DNA of 64,000 bases from Actinopolymorpha rutila (lineage in GTDB: Bacteria > Actinomycetota > Actinomycetes > Propionibacteriales > Actinopolymorphaceae): assembly GCF_013407855.1 (NCBI RefSeq), contig NZ_JACBZH010000001.1, positions 5,022,001 through 5,086,000 of the forward strand, given 5' to 3'. The first letter of the stretch is position 1; every line of letters starts with the position of its first letter. Positions 47,464-56,275 of this stretch are shown in pieces. The translations under genes and the position numbers were made by a program. Below the pieces are notes generated by a model. The model was not told the origin of the DNA and searched no databases. It saw nothing but the letters and a program-made list of their open reading frames with translations.

Positions 47464-48327
47464 TCACACGTACCGCTCGTGCAGCGCGGTTAGGTCGATC
47501 CTGCCGGCGAGGTCGTCGGCGACGGCGAGGTTGGCGCGTACGACGTCCGGGTCCCGCATCCCCACCAACGCCACGTCGACGTGCGGGTTCGACAGCACGA
47601 ACTGCACCAGCGCGCTCGAGTAGTCGAAGGTGTCGGCGGGGTTCACCGTCGCCAGCCAGCGCTGGAACGTCCCCGAGGTGGTGGTGCGCATCGTCAGCGT
47701 GCCGAGCCCGTGCCGGCGGGCCTCGAGCAGGCTGCCGAACGGCCGGGTGGGGTCGTACGGGTGCTGAAAGAGGAGGTTGTAACAGACCTGCACGGTGTCG
47801 AACCGGCCGCTGCGGATCAGCCGGTAGACCGAGTCGTTGTTGTCCTCGGTGGTGAAGCCGACATGCTTGGTCAAGCCCTCAGCCTTGACGGAATGTAACT
47901 GTTCGGCTACACCACCGGGTGCGAGGATGGCGTCGGTCTGCTCGGTGGTGAACGAGTCGCCGTGGATCTGCAGCAGGTCGACGTGCGGCCGGCCGAGGCG
48001 TTCCAGGCTGGCCTGCAGCGACGTCCGCACGTCCACCCCGTATGGCACCTTGGTGGCCACGAACAACGGGCACTCGCCGCTCGCCTCCACCCCGCGCAAC
48101 GCCTGGCCGAGCACCCGTTCGCCGGCTCCGGCGCCGTAACCGGGCGCGGTGTCGTAGTAGTTGATGCCGCCTTCCAGCGCCACCTCGATCGCCGCGAACA
48201 TCGCCGCCCGGTCGCCCGCGTCGTCAGGGTCGAACCGCCCGAGGTAGTTCGTCAGGCCGAGCGTCGCCCCGCCGAACCCGATCCGGCTGACCTTCGCTCC
48301 GGTCCCGCCGAGAGTGGTGTACTCCAT
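47464..48327 (-). CDS. Aldo/keto reductase
   Basis: A 287-residue NADPH-dependent TIM-barrel oxidoreductase. Start LGGTGAKVSRIGFGGATLGL, catalytic Asp/Tyr in NYYDTAPGYG, Lys in FVATKVPYG, and the IHGD histidine, i.e. a complete AKR tetrad. The C-terminal VLSNPHVDVALVGMRDP is characteristic of the AKR11/L-galactose-dehydrogenase-like group. Likely reduces a sugar aldehyde or ketone. Coupled to the aminotransferase downstream. It diverges from the cobalamin riboswitch region. Confidence 0.88.
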   Translation of the reverse strand: MEYTTLGGTGAKVSRIGFGGATLGLTNYLGRFDPDDAGDRAAMFAAIEVALEGGINYYDTAPGYGAGAGERVLGQALRGVEASGECPLFVATKVPYGVDVRTSLQASLERLGRPHVDLLQIHGDSFTTEQTDAILAPGGVAEQLHSVKAEGLTKHVGFTTEDNNDSVYRLIRSGRFDTVQVCYNLLFQHPYDPTRPFGSLLEARRHGLGTLTMRTTTSGTFQRWLATVNPADTFDYSSALVQFVLSNPHVDVALVGMRDPDVVRANLAVADDLAGRIDLTALHERYV

Positions 48328-48379
48328 CGCCGCCTCCGTTTCCCCGTCCGCCAGTTCGCCCGTTCGTGATCATGTGCCA

Positions 48380-48545
48380 TTCTGGTCGCCGACGACAGGG
48401 AGGAACCCGGTGCGAGTCCGGGGCGGTCCCGCCACTGTCACCAGGAAGCGACCTCTCCACGCGAGGGCCACTGCCGCGCCGCGAGCGCGCGGTGGGAAGG
48501 CCGGAGCGGAAGCCACGATCTGGGAGCCAGGACACTCCGGTCGTC
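48380..48545 (+). promoter_or_regulatory. Cobalamin (B12) riboswitch
   Basis: The RNA shows the class core: GGAACCCGGTGCGAGTCCGG at 48402-48421, GCGGTCCCGCCACTGTCA (the GCCACTG element at 48431-48437), a variable arm with inverted G/C repeats around 48466-48500, GGAAGGCCGGAG, and a closing GCCAGGACAC near 48527-48537. Cobalamin genes follow directly. A short CTCC/GGAG stem (48569-48579) covers the ribosome binding site of the first gene, a plausible expression platform. Confidence 0.93.
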
Positions 48546-48588
48546 GGTACGACCATCCAGGGCGCGGACTCCTGTGGAGGGACAACTC

Positions 48589-50403
48589 GTGGCTGCCGTG
48601 AACTCTGCCGACTCGTCGAACCCCGACGACCCGATCGGCTCTGCCAGCTCTGACAGCTCTGCGAACCCCGGCGGCACTGCCGGCTCGCTGCTGAGCCGTA
48701 CGCTGCGCGCCGTCCGCCCGCCGGACGCCGACGCCGTGGCCAGGGCCCGCGCCCGGCAGGACGCGCTGGCCAAGCCGCGCGGCGCGCTCGGTGCCGTGGA
48801 GGACCTCGGCGCGCAACTCGCCGGGCTCGCCGGAACCTGCCCGCCACCGTTGCCCGAACCCGCCGGGCTGGCCGTCTTCGCCGGTGACCACGGCGTTCAC
48901 CGGCAGGGCGTCTCGCCGTGGCCGCAGGAGATCACCGCCGCGATGGTGTCGACGTTCCTGTCCGGCGGCGCGGTCGTCAACGCTCTCGCCCGGCAGGCGG
49001 GTGCTTGGGTGCTGGTGGTCGACGTCGGGGTCGAGGCCGACCTTCCGCCGGCGCCGGGTCTGCTGGACCGCAAGGTACGCGCGGGCACCGACGACCTCAG
49101 CGAGCGGCCCGCGATGAGCCGGGACGAGGCGGTGGCGGCGGTCGAGGTCGGCATCGAGGTCGCCGCGGACCTGGTGGCTCGCGGCTGCCGGTGCCTGCTG
49201 ACCGGCGACATGGGCATCGCCAACACGACTCCCGCGGCGGCCCTGGTCGCGGCGTTCACCGGGGGTACGCCGGAGCAGGTGACCGGACGCGGCACCGGGA
49301 TCGACGACGCCACCTGGGCCACCAAGGTCGCCGTCGTCGGCCGGGCACTCGAACTCCACCGCCCCGACCCGGCCGACCCGCTCGGCGTCCTCGCCGCGCT
49401 CGGCGGCCTCGAACACGCGGCGACGGTCGGCTTCCTGCTGGGTGCGGCCGCCGCCCGGGTGCCGGTGGTCCTGGACGGCATCGCCGCCGGCGCGGCAGCC
49501 CTGGTGGCCCGTGCACTCGCCCCCGAGGCGGTGGGTGCGTTCGTCGCCGGGCACGTGTCCGCCGAACCGGCCGCGCGGCGGGCGCTGACGGCGCTGGGCC
49601 TGCGTCCTGTCCTCGACCTGGACCTGCGGCTCGGTGAGGGGTCCGGCGCGGTGCTCGCGCTGCCTGTCGTACGGGCCGCGGCCGTGGTCCTGACCGAGGT
49701 CGCCACGCTGGACGAGGTCGCCGCGGGCGGAGCGGCCGGCCAGGGCGCCCGGCGACCGCGGCGGATCCTGGTGCTGGGCGGCGCGCGCTCGGGCAAGTCC
49801 ACGACCGCCGAACGGCTGGCCGGACAGGCCGCGCAGGTCGGCCCGGACGGGCAGGCCGGACCGGTCACCTACCTCGCCACCGGCCCGCGGCCCACCGCCG
49901 ACGACCCGGAGTGGGCCGAGCGCGTACGCACGCACCGCGAACGCCGCCCGCCGTACTGGACCACCGTGGAGACCGCCGACCTGGTGGCCCACCTGAAGGC
50001 CGACGATCCGGGGCGTACGGAAGGCACGGAGAGCACGGAGAGCCCCGACAGCACCGAGCCGTTGCTGATCGACTGCCTGTCCACCTGGCTGACCCGGGTG
50101 ATGGACGAGGCGGGGTGCTTCGGCACCGAGCACCACTCCCCCGGCGCCCCGCCCGGTGGCACCGACAACGTGCGGGACCCGGCCGCCGTGCTGGCGGCGG
50201 AGGTCGACGCGCTGGTCGCGGCCTGGGAGTCGACGAACCGTACGGTCGTCGCGGTCAGCAACGAGGTCGGCGGCGGGGTCGTGCCCGCGACCACCTCCGG
50301 ACGGCTCTTCCGCGACGAACTCGGCGTACTCAACGCCCGGATCGCCGCCGCGTCCGACGAGGTGTGGCTGCTCACCGCCGGCATCCCCCAGCGGCTGCGG
50401 TGA
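48589..50403 (+). CDS. Fused CobT-CobU: DMB phosphoribosyltransferase plus cobinamide kinase/guanylyltransferase
   Basis: A 604-residue bifunctional protein for assembly of the B12 lower ligand. Residues about 30-380 are CobT, which makes alpha-ribazole phosphate from dimethylbenzimidazole and nicotinate mononucleotide: FAGDHGVHRQGVSPWPQEIT, GDMGIANTTPAAAL, GRGTGIDD, and VLDGIAAGAAAL. Residues about 390-604 are CobU/CobP, which phosphorylates adenosylcobinamide and adds GMP: P-loop LGGARSGKST (about 396-405), the HRERRPPYWTTVE histidine region, and VSNEVGGGVVP. GTG at 48589 is 7 bases after GGAGGG; a GTG at 48574 is less likely. Its stop overlaps cobS. Controlled by the upstream riboswitch. 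Confidence 0.92.
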   Translation: MAAVNSADSSNPDDPIGSASSDSSANPGGTAGSLLSRTLRAVRPPDADAVARARARQDALAKPRGALGAVEDLGAQLAGLAGTCPPPLPEPAGLAVFAGDHGVHRQGVSPWPQEITAAMVSTFLSGGAVVNALARQAGAWVLVVDVGVEADLPPAPGLLDRKVRAGTDDLSERPAMSRDEAVAAVEVGIEVAADLVARGCRCLLTGDMGIANTTPAAALVAAFTGGTPEQVTGRGTGIDDATWATKVAVVGRALELHRPDPADPLGVLAALGGLEHAATVGFLLGAAAARVPVVLDGIAAGAAALVARALAPEAVGAFVAGHVSAEPAARRALTALGLRPVLDLDLRLGEGSGAVLALPVVRAAAVVLTEVATLDEVAAGGAAGQGARRPRRILVLGGARSGKSTTAERLAGQAAQVGPDGQAGPVTYLATGPRPTADDPEWAERVRTHRERRPPYWTTVETADLVAHLKADDPGRTEGTESTESPDSTEPLLIDCLSTWLTRVMDEAGCFGTEHHSPGAPPGGTDNVRDPAAVLAAEVDALVAAWESTNRTVVAVSNEVGGGVVPATTSGRLFRDELGVLNARIAAASDEVWLLTAGIPQRLR

Positions 50404-51233
50404 GAAGCGCGACGAGCGCCGCCCCGGGTGAGCAGGCGGCGGAAGGACGCGGCCTGGTGCTGGCGGTGACGATGTTCACCGGCGTGCCCGTGCCGGGCCG
50501 GTGGGCCGGCACTCCGGTGGACCGCGGCACCGCCGGCCGGGCGGTGTGCTGGCTGCCGTTCGTCGGCGCGCTCCTCGGTGCGGTCGCCGGACTCCCCCTG
50601 CTCGCCGCCAGCACGCTCGTACCGGACGGCACCGGCGCGCTGCTGGGCGCCGCGCTCGCCGTCGCCACGCTGGCGCTCGCCACCCGCGGCCTGCACCTGG
50701 ACGGACTGGCCGACACCGTGGACGGGCTGGGGAGTTCCGCTCCGGCCGAACGCGCGCTGGCGATCATGCGGCAGCCGGACATCGGGCCGTTCGGAGTGGT
50801 GACCGTCGTACTCCTGCTGCTGGTGAAGGTGGCCGCCCTGGCTGCACTGGCGAACCACGCACCGGTCGCCGCCCTGCTCGCGCTCGCGGCGGCCGAGTGC
50901 GCGGGACGCCTGGGCGTGGTGTGGGCGACCGGTGCGGGCGTGGCGTCCGCCCGGCCCGGCGGGTTCGGAGCGCTGGTGGCCGGTACGACGACCCGGCCCG
51001 CCCACCTCCTGCTGACCTCGGCCGTCGCCGCCGGCTGCCTGCTGCCGCTCGGCTGGCACGAGCCGCGGCTCGCCGGAGCGCTCCTGGCCACGCTGGCCGT
51101 CGGGCTCGGCACCGCCGTGGCCTGGCGCCGCCACGTCGTCCGCCGGCTCGGCGGGGTCACCGGGGACGTGTTCGGGTCGGTCGTGGAACTCGGCGCCGCC
51201 GCGGGCCTGCTCGCCGCCGTACTCCTGCGCTGA
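50400..51233 (+). CDS. cobS: Adenosylcobinamide-GDP ribazoletransferase
   Basis: A 277-residue membrane enzyme that joins adenosylcobinamide-GDP to alpha-ribazole (phosphate) to finish cobalamin. Family marks: MFTGVPVPGRW, the acidic LHLDGLADTVDGLG motif, MRQPDIGPFGV and the GGVTGDVFGSVVE segment. About seven hydrophobic segments. GTG at 50400 overlaps the CobT-CobU stop by 4 bases, so loop-assembly enzymes are produced together. Confidence 0.95.
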   Translation: MRSATSAAPGEQAAEGRGLVLAVTMFTGVPVPGRWAGTPVDRGTAGRAVCWLPFVGALLGAVAGLPLLAASTLVPDGTGALLGAALAVATLALATRGLHLDGLADTVDGLGSSAPAERALAIMRQPDIGPFGVVTVVLLLLVKVAALAALANHAPVAALLALAAAECAGRLGVVWATGAGVASARPGGFGALVAGTTTRPAHLLLTSAVAAGCLLPLGWHEPRLAGALLATLAVGLGTAVAWRRHVVRRLGGVTGDVFGSVVELGAAAGLLAAVLLR

Positions 51234-51325
51234 GGGCAGGACACCCGCCGACCAACCCTCCACCGCCGTACGCCACACCGACAAACGCCACACCGACCAA
51301 CGCAGGACCCACCCCGGGAGCCGAC

Positions 51326-52144
51326 ATGTCAGCCAGCACCTCCTTCGCCCCGGTCCGGCTGCGGCCCAGGAGCACCCTGGTCCTGCTGCTGGCCTCCGCG
51401 GTCGGCCTGGCCGGCTTCGGCTGGCCGTTCCTGGTGGCGACGCCCGCGGGGACCGGCGCGAGCCACGGGCAGGACGCGGCGTACCTGTTCGTCGCCCTGC
51501 TGCCGTTGCTGCTCGGCCTGGTGTGGGCCGAGCTCGGCGACGGAGGCATGGACGTCAAGGCGGTGGCGATGCTCGGCGTGCTCGCCGCCGCGGGCGCCGG
51601 GCTGCAGACCCTCAGCCCGGGCACCGGAGGGTTCGACCCGGCGTTCTTCCTGCTGGTCGTGGCCGGGCGGGTGTTCGGGCCGGGGTTCGGCTTCGCGCTC
51701 GGCGTGGTCGCCATGCTCGCCACCTCCCTGCTCACCGGCGGAGCGGGCCCGTGGCTGCCGTTCCAGATGATCGGGCTGGCCTGGGTGGGGCTGCTCGCCG
51801 GCTGCCTGCCGGCCGCCTCCGGCTGGGCCGAACGTGGGCTGCTCGCGGCGTACGCGGGGCTGAGCGGCTTCGGCTACGGCGCGCTGCTCAACCTGTGGTT
51901 CTGGCCGGCCGCGGCGTATCTGCCGAACGGGGCGGCGTACGTCCCGGGGGCTTCACTCGGCACCAACCTGCACCACTACGCCGTCTTCTACGCCACCACT
52001 TCCCTCGGCTGGGACACCGCGCGGGCGTTGCTGGGCGGGGTGCTGGTCCTGGTCGCCGGGCGGCCGGTGCTGGCGACCCTGCGCCGGGCCGGCCGGCGGG
52101 CCGCCTTCACCGCAGGACGGGACAGCGGGACCGAACCGGGCTGA
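51326..52144 (+). CDS. ECF-transporter substrate-binding (S) component, probably for cobalamin or cobinamide
   Basis: A 272-residue membrane protein with about seven hydrophobic stretches. The layout follows ECF S components: FDPAFFLLVVAGRVFGPGFG, MLATSLLTGGAGPWLPFQMI and WVGLLAGCLP. In B12-riboswitch operons this type is assigned to cobalamin precursor uptake (CbrT-like); energizing A/A' and T components are not in the window, so a shared module elsewhere is needed. Last gene of the riboswitch operon, 92 bases after cobS. Its stop falls inside the first unit of a 13-base tandem repeat. Confidence 0.82.
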   Translation: MSASTSFAPVRLRPRSTLVLLLASAVGLAGFGWPFLVATPAGTGASHGQDAAYLFVALLPLLLGLVWAELGDGGMDVKAVAMLGVLAAAGAGLQTLSPGTGGFDPAFFLLVVAGRVFGPGFGFALGVVAMLATSLLTGGAGPWLPFQMIGLAWVGLLAGCLPAASGWAERGLLAAYAGLSGFGYGALLNLWFWPAAAYLPNGAAYVPGASLGTNLHHYAVFYATTSLGWDTARALLGGVLVLVAGRPVLATLRRAGRRAAFTAGRDSGTEPG

Positions 52145-52237
52145 CGTGCGGCGCTGACGTGCGGGGCTGACGTGCGGGGCTGACGTGCGGGGCTGACGTG
52201 CGGGGCTGACGTGCGGGGCTGACCTGCGGGCTGACAG
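52141..52237. repeat. Seven-copy 13-bp tandem repeat after the S-component gene
   Basis: Units based on CTGACGTGCGGGG start at 52141, 52154, 52167, 52180, 52193, 52206 and 52219 (the last 12 bases), with a partial eighth at 52231. The first unit overlaps the TGA stop of the transporter gene. The following 52238-52330 stretch shows no gene. Confidence 0.9.
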
Positions 52238-52332
52238 TGATCTGTGCGGGCTCTCTCAGCGGCCGGGGTCATCCTCGATGACGCCGGGGTGGACGGCGGC
52301 GGGCCGCACTGTGCCAACGCTCGGGAATCGTC

Positions 52333-52391
52333 TCGACTGGCGGTCCGGGACCACCTAGATTGCCGTCGGCGGTACCGACCGTGACCGGTCG
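52333..52391 (+). promoter_or_regulatory. Promoter and operator candidate for the ABC exporter operon
   Basis: TCGACT (52333-52338) and TAGATT (52356-52361) have a 17-base spacer. Just downstream CGACCG (52376-52381) and CGGTCG (52386-52391) form an inverted repeat with a 4-base centre, a position suited to repression. The exporter GTG is at 52467. Confidence 0.5.
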
Positions 52392-52466
52392 CACCCGCCG
52401 CCGATCCCGCCCGGCACCCGAGACCCACGACCGCCCGACCCGCCCCTCGACCTCAGGAAGGCCCGC

Positions 52467-54200
52467 GTGCTCATCCGTCTCCTGCGCGCCCACCTGCGCC
52501 CCTACACCAGGCCGATCGCCCTGGTCGTGGTGCTGCAGCTCGTGCAGACCCTCGCCACCTTGTACCTACCAAGCCTGAACGCCGACATCATCGACAACGG
52601 CGTGGTCAAGGGCGACACCGGCTACATCATGTCCACCGGTGGCGTCATGCTCGCGGTCACCCTGGTGCAGATCCTGTGCGCCGCCGCCGCGGTCTACTTC
52701 GGTGCACGCACGGCGATGGCGCTCGGCCGCGACGTACGGGCCGCGATCTTCGACCGGGTCCAGGAGTTCTCCGTCCGCGAGGTCGGGCAGTTCGGGGCGC
52801 CGTCGCTGATCACCCGGACGACCAACGACGTCCAGCAGGTGCAGATGCTGGTCCTGATGACGCTCACGCTGATGGTGTCCGCACCCATCATGTGCGTGGG
52901 CGGCGTGCTGATGGCGCTGAACCAGGACGTTCCGCTGTCGGCGCTGCTGCTGGTGATCGTGCCGGTGCTGATCCTCGCGGTGAGCATGATCATCCGCCGG
53001 ATGCACCCGCTGTTCCGCCAGATGCAAGAACGCATTGACACCGTGAACCGCGTCATGCGCGAGCAGATCACCGGCATCCGCGTGATCCGGGCGTTCGTCC
53101 GTGACACTCACGAGCAGGCGCGGTTCGCCGCCGCCAACAACTCGCTGATGGACGTCTCCCTCGGCGTCGGCCGGCTGATGGCGTTCATGTTCCCGATCGT
53201 CATGGTCGTGATGAACCTCTCCAGCGTGGCCGTCATGTGGTTCGGCGCGCAGCGCATCGACAGCGGCTCGATGCAGATCGGCGCGCTGACCGCGTTCCTC
53301 AGCTACCTGATGCAGATCCTCATGTCGGTGATGATGGCGACGTTCATGTTCGTCATGGTGCCGCGGGCGTCGGTGTGTGCCGAGCGGATCAGTGAGGTGC
53401 TCGACACCGAGACCAGCGTGCGCCCGGCCGCCTCGCCGGTACGCCAACTGCACGGGCACGGTCAGCTCGACCTGCGCGGTGTCGACTTCCGTTACCCCGG
53501 CGCGGAGGCGCTGGTCCTCGGCGGTGTCGACCTGACCGCCCGGCCGGGCCAGACCACCGCGATCATCGGGAGCACGGGCGCGGGCAAGACCACCTTGCTC
53601 AACCTCGTCCCCCGGCTGTTCGACGCCGACGGCGGCCAGGTGCTGGTCGACGGTGTGGACGTCCGCGAGTTCGACCCGGCACTGCTGTCGCGCACCGTCG
53701 GGCTGGTTCCGCAGAAGCCGTACCTCTTCTCCGGCACCGTCGCGTCCAACCTCCGTTACGGAAACCCGGACGCGACCGACGAGGAGCTGTGGAACGCCCT
53801 GGAGATCGCGCAGGCGCGCGACTTCGTGGAGACGATGGAGGGTCAGCTCGAGGCGTCGATCGGCCAGGGCGGAAGCAACGTGTCCGGCGGGCAGCGGCAG
53901 CGCCTGGCGATCGCCCGGCTGCTGGTGGCCCGCCCGGAGATCTACCTCTTCGACGACTCGTTCTCCGCTCTCGACTACGCCACCGACGCCGCCCTGCGGG
54001 CCGCGCTGCACCGCGAGATCGGCGACGCCACGATCGTCATCGTCGCCCAGCGGGTGTCCACCATCCGCGACGCCGACCGGATCGTCGTCCTCGACGAGGG
54101 CCGCGTCGTCGGGACCGGAACGCACAACGAACTGATGGACACCAACCAGACCTACCGGGAGATCGTGCTCTCCCAGCTCACCGAGCAGGAGGCCGCATGA
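52467..54200 (+). CDS. ABC exporter half-transporter, degenerate-site subunit
   Basis: A 577-residue fusion of a six-helix membrane domain (about 1-310) and an ATPase domain. Walker A GSTGAGKTT (368-376), signature NVSGGQRQRL, and a Walker B ending LFDDS, so Asp497 replaces the catalytic Glu. This is the hallmark of the non-hydrolysing site in heterodimeric exporters such as LmrCD or TM287/288. GTG at 52467 has AGGAAG ahead. Its stop overlaps the partner gene by 4 bases (ATGA). Substrate unknown, drug or lipid export is typical. Confidence 0.93.
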   Translation: MLIRLLRAHLRPYTRPIALVVVLQLVQTLATLYLPSLNADIIDNGVVKGDTGYIMSTGGVMLAVTLVQILCAAAAVYFGARTAMALGRDVRAAIFDRVQEFSVREVGQFGAPSLITRTTNDVQQVQMLVLMTLTLMVSAPIMCVGGVLMALNQDVPLSALLLVIVPVLILAVSMIIRRMHPLFRQMQERIDTVNRVMREQITGIRVIRAFVRDTHEQARFAAANNSLMDVSLGVGRLMAFMFPIVMVVMNLSSVAVMWFGAQRIDSGSMQIGALTAFLSYLMQILMSVMMATFMFVMVPRASVCAERISEVLDTETSVRPAASPVRQLHGHGQLDLRGVDFRYPGAEALVLGGVDLTARPGQTTAIIGSTGAGKTTLLNLVPRLFDADGGQVLVDGVDVREFDPALLSRTVGLVPQKPYLFSGTVASNLRYGNPDATDEELWNALEIAQARDFVETMEGQLEASIGQGGSNVSGGQRQRLAIARLLVARPEIYLFDDSFSALDYATDAALRAALHREIGDATIVIVAQRVSTIRDADRIVVLDEGRVVGTGTHNELMDTNQTYREIVLSQLTEQEAA

Positions 54201-56170
54201 GCACGCAGGTGAAGCCGGCCAGCCCGCCCAAACGCGGGATGGGGCCGGACCGTCGCCACGGCCCGATGATGGGCGGCGGGATGTCCACCGAGAAGGCGAT
54301 GAACTTCCGCGGCTCCAGCAGGCGGCTGATCGCCATGATGCGTCCCGAGCGCCCGGTGGTCGTCACCGTCCTCGTCCTCGGCGCGATCAGCGTCGGGCTG
54401 TCGGTGCTCGGGCCGAAGATCCTCGGCCACGCCACCAACCTGATCTTCGCCGGGGTGGCGGGGCGCCAACTCCCGCCCGGGATCACCAAGGAGCAGGCGA
54501 TCGAGGGCCTGCGGGCACGCGGGCAGGGCGGCATCGCCGACCTGCTCCGCACGGTGGACGTCGTACCCGGACAGGGCATCGACTTCCACGCGGTGGCCAT
54601 GGTCCTGATGGCCGCGCTCGGCGTCTTCGTGGTCGCGTCGCTGTTCGCCCTTGTCCAGGGCAGGTTGACAGCGGTCGTCGTACAGAAGCTGGCGTTCCGG
54701 CTGCGCGAGCAGGCCGAGACCAAGCTCGCCCGGCTGCCGCTCGGCTACTTCGACCGGCAGCCGCGCGGCGAGGTCCTGTCGCGTACGACGAACGACATCG
54801 ACAACATCGCCCAGACGCTGCAGCAGGCGCTCAGCCAGATCGTCACCTCCGTGCTCACCATCATCGGCGTGCTGGCGATGATGATCTGGATCTCGCCGCT
54901 CCTCGCGGTCATCGCGCTGGTGACCGTGCCGGTGTCGGTGCTCGTCGTCGCGGTGATCGGCAAGCGCGCCCAGCCGCAGTTCATCAAGCAGTGGGCGACC
55001 ACGGGAACGCTGAACGCCCACATCGAGGAGATGTACACCGGGCACGCCCTGGTGAAGGTGTTCGGGCGCCAGCGGGAGGCCGCGCAGACCTTCGCCAAGG
55101 AGAACGACGCGCTGTTCGACTCCAGCTTCCGGGCGCAGTTCATCTCCGGCACGATCCAGCCGGCGATGATGTTCATCGGCAACCTGAACTACGTGCTGGT
55201 AGCGGTGATCGGCGGGCTGCGGGTCGCGTCCGGGACGCTGTCGCTGGGCGACGTGCAGGCGTTCATCCAGTACTCCCGGCAGTTCAGCCAGCCGATCACG
55301 CAGGTCGCCTCGATGGCCAACCTGCTGCAGTCCGGCGTCGCCTCGGCCGAGCGGGTCTTCGACCTGCTGGACGCCGAGGAGCAGCAGGCCGACCCGTCGC
55401 CGTCGCGGCGGCCGCAGCAGGTGACCGGAAAGGTGGCGTTCGAACACGTGTCCTTCCGGTACGACCCGGACAAGCCGTTGATCGAGGACCTCTCCCTGGC
55501 GGTCGAACCCGGCCACACCGTGGCCATCGTCGGGCCGACCGGCGCGGGCAAGACGACGCTCGTCAACCTCCTCCTGCGGTTCTACGAGGTGACCGGCGGG
55601 CGGATCACCCTCGACGGAGTGGACGTCACCGAGATGACCCGGGAGGACCTGCGCGCCCGGATCGGCATGGTCCTGCAGGACACCTGGTTGTTCGGCGGCA
55701 CGATCGCGGAGAACATCGCCTACGGTGCCGGCGACGTGCCGCGGGACAGGATCGTGGCGGCGGCGCAGGCCACGCACGCCGACCGGTTCATCCGTACCCT
55801 GCCGGACGGCTACGACACGGTGATGGACGAGGAGGGCGCGAACGTCAGTGCCGGTGAGAAGCAGCTGATCACCATCGCCCGCGCGTTCCTCACCGAGCCG
55901 TCGATCCTGGTGCTGGACGAGGCAACCTCGTCGGTGGACACCCGTACCGAGGTGCTCATCCAGCACGCGATGACCTCGCTGCGCGCCGGGCGTACCAGCT
56001 TCGTCATCGCCCACCGGCTGTCCACCATCCGCGACGCCGACGTGATCCTGGTGATGGAGAACGGCCGGATCGTCGAGCAGGGCAACCACGAGAAGCTGCT
56101 GGCCGCCGACGGCGCGTACGCCCGGCTCTACGCGGCGCAGTTCGCCCAGGCGGTGGCCGAGGTCGACTGA
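54197..56170 (+). CDS. ABC exporter half-transporter, catalytic subunit
   Basis: A 657-residue partner. A Met/Gly/Pro-rich N-terminal tail (about 1-45, MGPDRRHGPMMGGGM) precedes the six-helix domain, and a large insert of about 50 residues follows helix 1 (LPPGITKEQAIEGLRARGQG), a feature of this exporter group. ATPase: Walker A GPTGAGKTT (446-454), canonical LVLDEATSSVD with Glu575, and a signature altered to NVSAGEKQ. Canonical Walker B here with the altered signature complements the degenerate first subunit, so the pair forms one active and one inactive site. Confidence 0.94.
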   Translation: MSTQVKPASPPKRGMGPDRRHGPMMGGGMSTEKAMNFRGSSRRLIAMMRPERPVVVTVLVLGAISVGLSVLGPKILGHATNLIFAGVAGRQLPPGITKEQAIEGLRARGQGGIADLLRTVDVVPGQGIDFHAVAMVLMAALGVFVVASLFALVQGRLTAVVVQKLAFRLREQAETKLARLPLGYFDRQPRGEVLSRTTNDIDNIAQTLQQALSQIVTSVLTIIGVLAMMIWISPLLAVIALVTVPVSVLVVAVIGKRAQPQFIKQWATTGTLNAHIEEMYTGHALVKVFGRQREAAQTFAKENDALFDSSFRAQFISGTIQPAMMFIGNLNYVLVAVIGGLRVASGTLSLGDVQAFIQYSRQFSQPITQVASMANLLQSGVASAERVFDLLDAEEQQADPSPSRRPQQVTGKVAFEHVSFRYDPDKPLIEDLSLAVEPGHTVAIVGPTGAGKTTLVNLLLRFYEVTGGRITLDGVDVTEMTREDLRARIGMVLQDTWLFGGTIAENIAYGAGDVPRDRIVAAAQATHADRFIRTLPDGYDTVMDEEGANVSAGEKQLITIARAFLTEPSILVLDEATSSVDTRTEVLIQHAMTSLRAGRTSFVIAHRLSTIRDADVILVMENGRIVEQGNHEKLLAADGAYARLYAAQFAQAVAEVD

Positions 56171-56192
56171 CCGGCGCAGAGGTGAGCTGAGG

Positions 56193-56227
56193 AAGGGCGG
56201 CCGGGCCGACATGGTCCGGCCGCCCTT
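56193..56227. terminator. Bidirectional hairpin terminator
   Basis: AAGGGCGGCCGG (56193-56204) pairs exactly with CCGGCCGCCCTT (56216-56227) across an 11-base loop. It lies between the convergent exporter and ankyrin genes and can serve both. Confidence 0.8.
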
Positions 56228-56275
56228 GCGTTGGTGGCCACCGACTGCCGTACGTCAGCCGCCGGCCGGCCGTCG

